From Nostoc linckia NIES-25 (lineage in GTDB: Bacteria > Cyanobacteriota > Cyanobacteriia > Cyanobacteriales > Nostocaceae), in contig NZ_AP018222.1 in the NCBI RefSeq assembly GCF_002368035.1, positions 558,001 to 622,000 on the forward strand: 64,000 nt of DNA. The letters run 5' to 3'. The position numbers and the translations under genes are program-made. A model generated the notes under the pieces. The model searched no databases. It saw nothing but the letters and a program-made list of their open reading frames with translations, and was not told the DNA's origin. Positions 16,637-25,468 of the stretch are shown in pieces (position 1 is the stretch's first letter; every line of letters starts with the position of its first letter).

Positions 16637-17743
16637 TTACTCCTGATTACATACCGCCTTATTTCTATCATCAACTGTTTCTAGTGAAATCGCTTGAAGT
16701 AAATGTTGTTTTGATTCGGCTATTTTTGATTCTAATATTTTAGATACTGATTCATAATCAATATCAAAAATTTCTTCCTGGCTTGGCTGGACTTTTCCCT
16801 TAACGGAAAATATCCGGTTTTCTAAATTTAAATCTCTGAGAAGATCTGTGACTTTATTCTGTTTGTCACTACGGAGAAATACATTAAAAGGTTTTTGGAA
16901 AAGCAGAGAAAATATAGTGCCGTGAAAGGTGTTAGTCACTATATAAGATGCTTCACTATATAGCCCAACCCACTCTTTTGGACTAGCACTTTCCAGATTT
17001 ATCTGTGCTATTTTTTTAGGTTGATCTACTGAAACTATAGTGAGATTTTCAGATTTTGCTAATGATTTGATAAATTCTTCTTCTTCTGGTTCTATTTCAG
17101 CGTGGAAATATAGCAAAAGATATTTACCTTGGATTTTCGGAGGTGTTTTAATAGCGTCATACTTAATTAAAAAAGTAGGATCTAAAACTTTTATCGCTTT
17201 TTGGTTACATTCGTTATTAATAATATTTGCGCTATTAGAATCACGAACTAAAATAGTTTGAAATTGATCGACTAAATTGCAGATTGTTTCATGGTATTTT
17301 CCTAACTTCACCGTATTACCAAAGCTAGCCGCGTAGCTGAGCTTACGGGTAGTTTCTTTGCTAACAAAATCCAAAAAAAAGGCAGAATCAAAACCTCTAA
17401 AAGAATCTAGACACCATATTTGATCGCTGCCGCATATTACTACGTCATACTTATCGCGATAGTATTCTAAGCCTTTTTTGTCATAGAATTTTTTCGGACT
17501 CAACTTGACATGAGAAAGTAAAAACCGTCTCATATTCCAAGCTCTTGAAATATTAACAAATATTTTTTCAGGCTGTTTCAGGGGAATTAAAGGCCTGAGG
17601 TATTTCCATACTATCTTTAAAGGTCGATAGTCTATGATTTCAACATCATAACCTTGGCTATTAAGGAAAGTCCAAAGAGCACAAGCTTGAAGTGTTGCTC
17701 CGTAATTAGTGACATGGTGAAAAGTTACAATTCCAATTTTCAT
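16637..17743 (-). CDS. Polysaccharide pyruvyl transferase family protein
   Basis: 368 residues. MKIGIVTFHHVTNYGATLQA and the following YDVEIIDYRP are typical of this GT-B-like family, as are VVICGSDQIWCLD near residue 105 and TNTFHGTIFSLLFQKPFNVF near 270. Members add ketal pyruvate to sugars of exopolysaccharide or secondary cell-wall polymers using phosphoenolpyruvate. The protein is cytoplasmic. It is first in a two-gene unit with the MurB-like gene (11 bp gap). The pair probably serves one surface glycan pathway. AT content is higher than in the neighbouring housekeeping genes, common for surface-glycan loci. Confidence 0.87.
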   Translation of the reverse strand: MKIGIVTFHHVTNYGATLQACALWTFLNSQGYDVEIIDYRPLKIVWKYLRPLIPLKQPEKIFVNISRAWNMRRFLLSHVKLSPKKFYDKKGLEYYRDKYDVVICGSDQIWCLDSFRGFDSAFFLDFVSKETTRKLSYAASFGNTVKLGKYHETICNLVDQFQTILVRDSNSANIINNECNQKAIKVLDPTFLIKYDAIKTPPKIQGKYLLLYFHAEIEPEEEEFIKSLAKSENLTIVSVDQPKKIAQINLESASPKEWVGLYSEASYIVTNTFHGTIFSLLFQKPFNVFLRSDKQNKVTDLLRDLNLENRIFSVKGKVQPSQEEIFDIDYESVSKILESKIAESKQHLLQAISLETVDDRNKAVCNQE

Positions 17744-18346
17744 CTTTGCTCTCTGGTATCTACTATAAATTTGGGATTAATTTGACGTTACTTAACTAAG
17801 TGTCCTAGTTATCTCTAAAATCTCAAAAATACTTCTAATCAAAACTTGAGCGATTGTGGGTCTTGGATGAACAAAAATCTGCATAATCAAATAAAAGATC
17901 CTAAGCAATTAAAGCAAGTTTCTCGATTACCTAAAGTAACTAGGACGAAGAAAATAACTATAAAAACTGCTTGGCGATCGCAACTTTCTAAAGCATGTGA
18001 TAATTTTGATAAGTATTGGCGTAATTTCATTAAAGTATTTGCAATCTAATTAAAAGTAAGCGCTTTTTGAATAATCAAATCGAACTTAAGCACTTAGTAA
18101 TGTATGCGTAGTATTTTTAAATATACTTTTATCCCTCAGCATTCAACCTTGAATAAGAGTCTATCATAATCTTTTTGTACTTTTATAACTTTTTAATAAA
18201 CTTTTTTCCATAGAATCCACTGATAAGTGAATCTTTTAAATTTTGGATTAAATATATTGCTACTTATATTTTGGGAGTTTAGGTGATGTGTGAATTTGCT
18301 AACCATTGCTTATAAGAGCATAGACATATTTATGCTTTTTACTTTG
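17744..18346. other. AT-rich intergenic region with a doubtful small ORF
   Basis: A frame from ATG 17867 to 18049 (60 codons, basic, MNKNLHNQIKDPKQLKQVSR) has no convincing ribosome binding site and no recognised family. Otherwise only AT-rich DNA is seen. Confidence 0.35.
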
Positions 18347-19144
18347 TTAGTCTCCAGTTTCTTGCAGGAAGACCGCTGCAATACGACTTGATGACACTAA
18401 TTGCTTAGTAGCTAGCCATATAAAGAGTGGAATTGTTTTAGAATAGCGACCAAAAAGCCGACGTGGTTCTTGAACCCATCGATATAGCCACTCCAGTCCT
18501 AAGTCTCGAATTATACGGGGTGCGCGTTTGTGGATTCCTGCATAAACTGGGAAAACTCCCCCCAGTCCAATCATTACAGCTTGTATTTTGCCCTTATGTT
18601 GAGCTATCCAATTTTCTTGTTTTGGACATCCCAAAGATACTAAGACAGCGTTCGCACCACTAGAGTTAATTTTTTTAATCAAAGCTTCATCTTCAGTTTG
18701 AGTCAGGGGGCGAAACGGTAGAGGTTCCATAGCCGCTATGTTCATTTGAGGAAATTCGCGCTCTAACCTTTTTTCAATCCTCGAAAGAATTTCTGTTTGG
18801 GAACCTAAAAAGAAAATACTGAGATTTTGTTTTTGAGATAACTGACACAAAGCCAGAAAAATATCCATCCCCGCTACACGGTCTTGGTGGATAGCTCCCA
18901 TTTTCCGCATCATCCACACAAGAGGCATACCATCGGGGGTAACTATATCTGCATTTCGTAATAGGCTGGCAAACTCTGGATTCCAGTGAGCTTCAATCAG
19001 CATATGTACATTTGCTACGTATACACTTCTACTCTCACGCTTACTTGCCCACTTCAGTATTGTTTGCACCTGGTCGTTAAAGCGTAGAGCCGTAATAGGA
19101 AAATCAAGTACTTTTTGAGTAGGTAGAAGCACTCTTGCCACCAT
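18347..19144 (-). CDS. WecG/TagA/CpsF family glycosyltransferase
   Basis: 265 residues. Conserved family blocks: VYVANVHMLIEAHWNPEF (active-site Asn/His region), NADIVTPDGMPLVWMMR with the key aspartate, RVAGMDIF, LGCPKQENWIA and the C-terminal RAPRIIRDLGLEWLYRWVQE, which mediates membrane attachment. Such enzymes transfer ManNAc-type sugars onto lipid-linked intermediates for exopolysaccharide, teichoic-acid-like or O-antigen polymers. The position near pyruvyl transferase and MurB-like genes supports a surface-glycan role. It is a single gene with a long 5' spacer. Confidence 0.9.
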   Translation of the reverse strand: MVARVLLPTQKVLDFPITALRFNDQVQTILKWASKRESRSVYVANVHMLIEAHWNPEFASLLRNADIVTPDGMPLVWMMRKMGAIHQDRVAGMDIFLALCQLSQKQNLSIFFLGSQTEILSRIEKRLEREFPQMNIAAMEPLPFRPLTQTEDEALIKKINSSGANAVLVSLGCPKQENWIAQHKGKIQAVMIGLGGVFPVYAGIHKRAPRIIRDLGLEWLYRWVQEPRRLFGRYSKTIPLFIWLATKQLVSSSRIAAVFLQETGD

Positions 19145-19642
19145 AAATAATTCCTGTGTCCAATAAAAGAATCCATAGATTACCTAGACCATTCCGAATA
19201 TTGAACAATTCAGATTAAATAACTCCTGGCCTTTTTTAGGCTTGTGTTATCTTTGGAAGTTAACACATGGAGGTGCAATTGCGTTCTCTGTAAACTTTTT
19301 GGCTTTTCCGGTAATACTATAATTATTCGTTGCTGTGTTTTAGTTTACTGGCTTAACCAAAAGATTTCAGAGGCTGTTTGACAAAATTCATATTTCCTTC
19401 ATAATTAATTTTTGATCGATTCATCTAAGCATTACAATTGCGATAAATTCCTAAAGATTATGTTTTTTATTAGGTAACATTCGCTACAGTTTATTTTGAA
19501 AACAGGAAAAATACTAGAAATTTGATGTCATAATTTTGGTACGTAGGTATCAGTTTACTTAAGAGGTCAGATTGTAGTTATTTTGTTTTCAAGAAACTTT
19601 TATCTTTTCTTTATTATTACAGATTAAACTCAAACTCAGGAT
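19145..19642. other. AT-rich intergenic region
   Basis: A long 5' region for the WecG-like gene. A CCTGGCCTTTTTTAGGCTTG stretch near 19227 could be a weak hairpin. No ORF or RNA gene recognised. Confidence 0.35.
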
Positions 19643-19885
19643 TTAAAAATTCAGAATTTTTATTTTTGCCTCAAAGCAAAAGCCAAAAAATAAGGGGAAG
19701 ATAAGTTTATCTTCCCCTGCTGTATTATTTTTGTTTTCTTTGTTTTCGTTGGCTTTGTTACCTTCCTTAAGCCTTTGCCTTAACATTTGCCTTTGCTTTT
19801 TGAGTTGCCGTTTCCTTGCAGAACCACCTCTACCCTTATCATTCCTGCCTTCTTTACGGGGAGATTCCCATCTTTTTAGCCGCAT
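19643..19885 (-). CDS. Possible small, very basic protein of unknown family
   Basis: 80 codons from the ATG at 19885 with a fair ribosome binding site (GAGG nine bases upstream). The first 55 residues are strongly basic (RKEGRNDKGRGGSARKRQLK). The tail is coded across a perfect 12-bp hairpin followed by a T run, an unusual place for a terminator. Either the gene ends abnormally after mutation, or the transcript is a small RNA and the frame is chance. Family unknown. Confidence 0.35.
   Translation of the reverse strand: MRLKRWESPRKEGRNDKGRGGSARKRQLKKQRQMLRQRLKEGNKANENKENKNNTAGEDKLIFPLFFGFCFEAKIKILNF
19693..19718 (-). terminator. Perfect 12-bp hairpin with T run on the minus strand
   Basis: AGGGGAAGATAA and TTATCTTCCCCT pair fully around a 2-nt loop. 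On the minus strand TATTTTTTGG follows, fitting a Rho-independent terminator. Confidence 0.7.
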
Positions 19886-20115
19886 AACCTTTAACCTCTG
19901 TGATATTTAATATTTAACTACTACAGACAAAGAATACTGTAATTATGTATCTTTTATAATAAATATCTTGTGCTGTTTAGTATTTGAATTGTAATATTTA
20001 TATTACATATCATAACATACAATTCCAAGTAATTTACCGATTCTTCTTAATTGTGTGCGCTACATCAAGTTACAGAACATATGTAACATGAAGAATATTA
20101 AGTTTTTTTTGGTAG

Positions 20116-20199
20116 TGGGCAGGAGGAGAATCGAACTCCTATGACCGCAAGGTCGCCACATTTTGAGTGTGGTGCGTCTACCAGTTTCGCCACCCGCCC
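20116..20199 (-). tRNA. tRNA-Leu (anticodon CAA)
   Basis: 84 nt, class II, with a long variable arm (CGACCTTGCGGTCA). Acceptor GGGCGGG/CCTGCCC, anticodon arm CCACA-CTCAAAA-TGTGG with CAA, T arm AGGAG-TTCGATT-CTCCT, discriminator A. No CCA is encoded and no group I intron is present in this isoacceptor. Confidence 0.96.
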
Positions 20200-20416
20200 T
20201 TATATTCAACTTTACCATTATAGCCTATTTACTAATTTTGCAACAACAAATTTCAAAATTGATTTTCAAAGTTTTGCTGTGATGAATAGTTTTACGCTCA
20301 TCGAAGCTGTATCCTGGTCTAGCTTTATTTAGCCAGTTAGCAAGTATTTGCAAACAGGAGATTTATAACCAGGATGTGTTTCCCTACTTTTGGAGGCATT
20401 CGCTGAAGTTTAGCGC

Positions 20417-21538
20417 TTAAATGGGTGCAAACTTTAATAAACTAGCGTCAATATCTTGTAGCTTGGCACAGCCGCTAAGTGCCATTGCGATATTTAACTC
20501 ATCTTGTAGAAGTGAGATGACATGAGAGACGCCGGCTTGTCCTGCTACTGCTAGTCCCCACAAAATGGGCCGGCCGATGAGTACTGCTTTTGCTCCTAAT
20601 GCTAAGGCTTTGAGAATGTCTGTACCCCTACGGATACCTCCATCCAACAATATTTCTACGCTATCATTGACTGCTGGTACAATTTCAGCGAGAGCATCTA
20701 AAGAAGCGATCGCACCATCGAGTTGTCTGCCTCCATGATTAGAAACAATAATTGCTTTGGCCCCATATTCCACAGCCTGCAATGCATCATCTGGGCGTAA
20801 AATTCCTTTGATTATTAAGGGTAGTGGAGATATGGACTGCAACCATTCCAAGTCACTCCAAGTAACTGCTGGGTTGAGCTGTTGGGCAAAATAGGTAAAC
20901 AACCCCGATTCGCCTTTTTCATGGGAAATATCCAGCCCTGAGATAGTTGCAAGATTAGCCAGATGTAAGTCTAGAGGTAAAGCAAACTCATTGCGTCTAT
21001 CTTTTTCGCGCTGTCCGAGGACTGGTGCATCTACGGTCAGACAAAGTGCTTTATAACCGGATTTATGGGCTTTTTCTACCAACGCGCGAGTCAATCCCCG
21101 GTCTTTGTGGATGTAAAGTTGAAACCAGCGTACCGAATCTGGAAATTGCTCGCACGCAGTTGCTACTTCTTCAATGCTTTTTGTTGCCATTGTACTTAAG
21201 ATCGTGCCCACACCAGCTGATGCCGCAGCTAAAGCCGTAGCAACTTCGCCGTCAGGATGAGCCAGACATTGAAAAGCCATTGGTGCAATTAACAAAGGTA
21301 GTTCCAGGGATTGTCCTAAAATGGAGGTGTTGAGATGGCGATCGCTAACATCGACTAATACACGAGGTCGTAACTTGATTCGCTCAAAGGCGGTACGATT
21401 GTCTCGCAGAGTAATTTCGTCCCAAGCTCCACTACTGTAGTAATCAAGAGCCATTTGAGATAGGTAGTGTTTTGCGAGCTTTTCGTACTCAAACAGGTTA
21501 ATGGGTTGAAAGCGGTCTTCGTTGGGTACAGCTGTCAT
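20417..21538 (-). CDS. FMN-dependent L-lactate/glycolate oxidase family enzyme
   Basis: 373 residues, (beta/alpha)8 alpha-hydroxy-acid oxidase. FMN and active-site motifs: LPLLIAPMAFQCLAHPDGE (80-98), WFQLYIHKDR (138-147), LTVDAPVLGQREKDRRN (167-183), K244 in LIIKGIL, and the catalytic His268/Arg271 in IVSNHGGRQLD. LLDGGIRRGTDILKALALGA binds the FMN phosphate. In nitrogen-fixing cyanobacteria the close homologue (Nostoc LOX) prefers L-lactate, consuming O2 and making H2O2, which may help protect nitrogenase. That specificity is known from the Nostoc enzyme and inferred here. Confidence 0.87.
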   Translation of the reverse strand: MTAVPNEDRFQPINLFEYEKLAKHYLSQMALDYYSSGAWDEITLRDNRTAFERIKLRPRVLVDVSDRHLNTSILGQSLELPLLIAPMAFQCLAHPDGEVATALAAASAGVGTILSTMATKSIEEVATACEQFPDSVRWFQLYIHKDRGLTRALVEKAHKSGYKALCLTVDAPVLGQREKDRRNEFALPLDLHLANLATISGLDISHEKGESGLFTYFAQQLNPAVTWSDLEWLQSISPLPLIIKGILRPDDALQAVEYGAKAIIVSNHGGRQLDGAIASLDALAEIVPAVNDSVEILLDGGIRRGTDILKALALGAKAVLIGRPILWGLAVAGQAGVSHVISLLQDELNIAMALSGCAKLQDIDASLLKFAPI

Positions 21539-21587
21539 GGTAGCGATCGTGGGTTAAGGGATGGGATGTTTGTTAATCCCATCAAAG

Positions 21588-22506
21588 TTATGATAAATCG
21601 CCGAGGAACCTATTTAATAACTCTTCCCGCGATAGTTGCAGCAATAAAGGAGTAAATTCTTCTGGAGATAATGCCAATAAAGGTTCAATGATTATTCTTA
21701 GTTCTGCATCTAAAGAACCAAACCTGACTCGCAACAAATTTTCTATAACATTACGACGTTCTGCTCGAATTCCTTCGTCAAGTCCTTCTTGAATTCCTTC
21801 TTGTTTAGCTTCCGCTAATTTTTGTTCGTAAATAGGTGATAAGCGCATAATTAAATCTCTATCCTCTTCGTCTATATTTTGATTGACTTCTAAGGTAGTC
21901 TTTAAACTCAATAATAAATCTATTGCTTTTGAACGCAAGGGATTATTTCGAGGAAGTGCTTCTAGTTCATTGATGGCTTGTTGCTGGACTCTACCTTTAC
22001 CTAAAATTCTCAACCATAATGTTTCTTGTGTCGAAGGTAATTGGTGAATAGCGACAATTGCTGTTCTCAAATACTCGGCGAGAAAATGTACTCCTACTTC
22101 CCAGTTATCTTCGTCTGAGCTAGTTCTAAAACCATTTAATATAGATTTAGAAACCGTGGGTGACAAAATCCACAAACGTGGTAATTCTGATTCTGGAATT
22201 CGGTTTTTATCAACTTTGGTTTGGCGCTTTATTTCGGCAAATATATCAAACTAACTTATTCATGCAACTGCGAATTTCTGCAATTGTCGCCGCATTTCTA
22301 AATGGTTCAATTAAAGCAGGTTCGGCTGCAAATTTGCCTAACAATCCTAATTCTATCGTCTCGCTCGATCGAGGTGAAGGTATAAAATAAACATCAATCT
22401 CTCGGATTTGTGCTGGAACTTTGCGGCTTGTTTCCACTTCTCCGAGTGGTTGCAACAATTCTTTTAAATAGTCTTTTGCGAACTGGTCGTAGGGAAACCT
22501 GGTCAT
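21588..22506 (-). pseudogene. Frameshifted Rpn family recombination-promoting nuclease/putative transposase (DUF4351 type)
   Basis: The N-terminal part starts at ATG 22506 (MTRFPYDQFAKDYLKELL) and reaches ATIAEIRSCMNKLV before a TGA. The next frame continues without a gap as FDIFAEIKRQTKVDKNRIPE and on to LWILSPTVSKSILNGFRT, then the DUF4351-type end (EELLNRFLGD). One extra base near 22251 (AAG TTA G TTT GAT) explains the break exactly. An E/R-rich segment (EAKQEGIQEGLDEGIRAERR) is typical of the family. The two pieces together would code about 306 residues. The N-terminal PD-(D/E)XK region precedes the break, so the product is probably non-functional unless frameshifting restores it. Confidence 0.88.
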
Positions 22507-22649
22507 TAGTTGATTTTTTAGGTGTACCAGTACTTTACAATAGTGACCAGACGCTTCTTCGATGAGTTGAATAGAGACAGCAAGTGCGATCGCGCTAGCA
22601 AAATTGAAATCTCCCACTCCAAGAAAGTGGTCGGAATTTATAAGTAGAT

Positions 22650-23528
22650 TTACCAGTTTCGCCAGCCGCCTTTGGGTGCAACTTCATCATTCGTCGGCTT
22701 GAGTTCGTGACCTTGAATTAAAGATTGATATTCTGTGCTGCTTGCCCAACGGTCAATTTCTCGCGCCCGTAATACTGGTACTGGATGGGTTAATTGGGCT
22801 GTGCGGGCAGCTTTGACCATTTCACCGAGTTCGGTCTTGCTAATATCATCGTAAGCACGGGCTTGAGCAACAAAAGCATCGAGGTTTAGTTGGGGTGCTA
22901 AGGCGGGAGAACCACCAGCTAGTTTCATCAACACAGACATCACAACTTTGGGATCTTGGGTTGCTAGCAATGCGGCGCGATCGCAGGTAAACTCAGCACA
23001 GCGTACCCATTCCAAAAGTTGTGCTTGTATCGCTTGGGCAATGAAACCTCCCACATTGGGGACAATTGCCGCAGCTAATATTAATAAATTTACAGGCGTT
23101 AAGTAAACGCTATGGTCGCACTTGAGATGTCCCAACTCGTGGGCAATTACGGCTTGGATTTCCTCTGGTGTGAGAATATCAATTAAGGATGTGTGCAAGA
23201 CAATAAAGGGCTGCTTACCCCGCACCGCAAAAGTGTAAGCATTGGGAGCCGGATGCTGTCGAACGTACAACTGGGGAGGCTCTATATCCAAGATTTTGCA
23301 AGCTTCTAAAAGCAACTGGTGTAAATCAGGCAGTTGTTTTTCACCCACTAGAACGCTTGAGGCAATATTTTCCACATAAAAAACCTGCTCTGCCATTGGC
23401 CCTAGCCAATTTCGCACCAACATATCGATGCCTGGTATCTGCTTGAGCGCATTAGTAGATTCTAGGTCTAATGGATGGCGAAATGAGTCAGCTTTTAAAC
23501 CAATCAGGGGGGTTTTGAAGAAGGACAT
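22650..23528 (-). CDS. M48 family zinc metalloprotease
   Basis: 292 residues from the ATG at 23528 (MSFFKTPLIGLKADSFRHPL); an upstream frame extension of 39 codons is low-complexity and rejected. The zinc motif HELGH is at 130-134, and the third ligand lies in CAEFTCDRAALL (E179, with D183). A hydrophobic stretch at 144-170 is probably membrane-embedded. The N-terminal domain (LLLEACKILDIEPPQLYV, PNAYTFAVRGKQPFIVLHTS) matches cyanobacterial M48 proteins related to HtpX/Ste24. The likely role is membrane protein quality control. It is separate from the upstream murA gene, from which a repeat-like spacer divides it. Confidence 0.9.
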   Translation of the reverse strand: MSFFKTPLIGLKADSFRHPLDLESTNALKQIPGIDMLVRNWLGPMAEQVFYVENIASSVLVGEKQLPDLHQLLLEACKILDIEPPQLYVRQHPAPNAYTFAVRGKQPFIVLHTSLIDILTPEEIQAVIAHELGHLKCDHSVYLTPVNLLILAAAIVPNVGGFIAQAIQAQLLEWVRCAEFTCDRAALLATQDPKVVMSVLMKLAGGSPALAPQLNLDAFVAQARAYDDISKTELGEMVKAARTAQLTHPVPVLRAREIDRWASSTEYQSLIQGHELKPTNDEVAPKGGWRNW

Positions 23529-23709
23529 AGTGCAGCAAGCTATAAAAAATATAAGTATGGAAGCTGACTGGTTAAGTAAACAGCCTCCCACAGATAGTAT
23601 AGCGATTAAGTAGGGTTGGCTATGGGTAGGAGAGAGGGGAGACAAGAAAGAAAGATTGCTATCTTATCCACCTTGTCCCCTTTGTCCCCCTCATGAGAGC
23701 ATCACAACT

Positions 23710-25071
23710 TCACAGACTGCTGACGCTGGGAAGGATTTCTACATCTGTTGATACTTCGCCCACCCGCAGGATTTTAGCGCCTAATTGCTGCAACTTCATA
23801 TCAAGTCGATCGTAGCCGCGATCGAGGTGCTGCAATCCCTGAATTGTGGTTTGTCCTTCTGCGGCTAGTCCTGCTAAGACCAGTGCTGCTGATGCTCGCA
23901 AGTCTGTACCTAATACGGGTGCGCCAGACAGTTTGGGTACTCCCCGAACGAAAGCAGCATTGCCTTTGACGCGGATATCTGCCCCCAAACGATTTAACTC
24001 TGAGGCATGACGCAAGCGATTTTCAAATACAGATTCGTTAATTACGCTGTCGCCTTCGGCCAATGCCAGCAAAGCCATGAACGGCGCTTGCATATCTGTG
24101 GGAAAACCTGGATGGTATTGGGTTTCTATATCTGTTGCCTTCAGGCTTTCTGCCGGGAATATACGTAAGTGTTCCGGAGCTTCCTCGATGATTGTTACTC
24201 CAATATCCCGCAGCTTAGCAATCACTGGTATGAGATGTTCTGGAGCCACCGGCGAGAGACTGAGTTCTGAGCGGGTAATTGCTGCTGCGACTAAAAACGT
24301 CCCTGCCTCAATGCGATCGGGGATAATACTGTAGTCAACAGAATGCAACTTGGGGACTCCTTCGATGATAATTCTGCTAGTCCCTGCCCCACTAATTTTT
24401 GCTCCCATAGCATTACAGAAGTTAGCTAAATCAACTACTTCTGGTTCTCTGGCAGCGTTTTCGATAATTGTTTCGCCGTCTGCTAAGGTAGCAGCCATCA
24501 TCAAGTTTTCTGTGGCTCCGACGCTGGCGATATCTAAGTAAATCTTCGCTCCTTTTAACCTCCGGGTGCTGCCAGGAACGTAGGCATTACAAATGCCGTG
24601 TTCAATCTGCACTTCAGCTCCCATTGCTTGCAGTCCCCGCACATGCAAGTCAACTGGTCTGGCGCCGATAGCACAACCGCCTGGTAAAGGCATCTGCGCT
24701 ACTCCTAGTCTTGCCAGAATCGCACCAATGGCGAAAAAACTCGCCCTCAACTGGGTAACTAACTCGTAGGGAGCTTTTGATGTTTTAATTTCGCTGGCGT
24801 TAATGTCTAAGATGTCACCTTGTCGTGTCAGGCGTACACCCAAAGCCGATAACACCTGACCCATGCGCTCTACATCCGCTAATAGGGGAACATTACGGAT
24901 GCGGCAATCACCTGGACACAGCAAGGCTCCAGCCATGATTACCAATGCTGCATTTTTCGCCCCGCTAATTTTCACATGACCTCGTAAGGGATGCCCACCC
25001 GAAATTTGCAAGACTGAGGAGTCTGCTTTCGGAACAAATTTGGCATCTGGTAAGTTGCTAGAAGGATTAAT
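23710..25071 (-). CDS. murA: UDP-N-acetylglucosamine 1-carboxyvinyltransferase (apparent ATT start)
   Basis: First committed step of peptidoglycan synthesis: transfers enolpyruvate from PEP to UDP-GlcNAc in the cytoplasm. Family blocks: HVKISGAKNAALVIMAGALL, the catalytic-cysteine loop LPGGCAIGARPVDLH (C133 in this numbering), ARE-type loop ENAAREPEVVDLANF, DRIEAGTFLVAAAIT, and TDMQAPFMALLALAEG. No ATG lies in a suitable place. A TTG at 25011 would cut the first beta strand. The frame extends upstream through NPSSNLPDAKFVPKADSSVL to an ATT codon at 25071 placed 6 nt after a perfect GGAGGT. I take that ATT as start (453 residues); this is inference from the ribosome binding site and the family-like N-terminus. 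Confidence 0.88.
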   Translation of the reverse strand: MNPSSNLPDAKFVPKADSSVLQISGGHPLRGHVKISGAKNAALVIMAGALLCPGDCRIRNVPLLADVERMGQVLSALGVRLTRQGDILDINASEIKTSKAPYELVTQLRASFFAIGAILARLGVAQMPLPGGCAIGARPVDLHVRGLQAMGAEVQIEHGICNAYVPGSTRRLKGAKIYLDIASVGATENLMMAATLADGETIIENAAREPEVVDLANFCNAMGAKISGAGTSRIIIEGVPKLHSVDYSIIPDRIEAGTFLVAAAITRSELSLSPVAPEHLIPVIAKLRDIGVTIIEEAPEHLRIFPAESLKATDIETQYHPGFPTDMQAPFMALLALAEGDSVINESVFENRLRHASELNRLGADIRVKGNAAFVRGVPKLSGAPVLGTDLRASAALVLAGLAAEGQTTIQGLQHLDRGYDRLDMKLQQLGAKILRVGEVSTDVEILPSVSSL

Positions 25072-25468
25072 AATCCTACCTCCAAAAGTAATACGTATTT
25101 TATATGTTTGAAGTTGGTTTTGATTCTACAGTAAAGATTCAATTTGTCCACGTTTTAGGACAAGATATTTGATTGAAAAATTGTGTTTTTGACCAGAAAT
25201 GAAGGCTAATAACCAGTATTGGCAAGCATTTCAAGATTTTTTTAAGTCTCACAAAAAGTAAAACCTAAGTAGTACTTACAAGTAGCACTTAATACTCAAT
25301 AATCTAACTTACGTGTTCGCTAAAATTCAATACTCAAATCCATAAGTTAAGTCTTATCAATTTGAACTAGACTGAGACTTTAATTAATGACTCAGTTAAT
25401 TAGTATCTTCGTTGTTTAAAAGTTATGTTTGTGTGAGCTTGCAAATATCAAAGAAATATTAAATTTAC
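25072..25468. other. Intergenic region upstream of murA
   Basis: It holds the GGAGGT Shine-Dalgarno of murA (25078-25083, minus strand). An isolated 20-codon frame at 25200-25262 is not supported. The rest is AT-rich and unremarkable. Confidence 0.5.
25078..25083 (-). promoter_or_regulatory. Shine-Dalgarno GGAGGT deciding the murA start
   Basis: Read on the minus strand as TTTGGAGGTAGGATTATT. Six bases separate GGAGGT from the second ATT (25071), ideal spacing; no ATG, GTG or TTG in the murA frame lies within range. Confidence 0.75.

Noticed and set aside
17846..18049. 67-codon frame with basic composition
   Set aside because: TTG start, no ribosome binding site, no family; mentioned only as doubtful.
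22507..22617. N-terminal extension of the Rpn-type gene
   Set aside because: The family start MTRFPYDQFAKDYL lies at 22506; the upstream part is not family-like.
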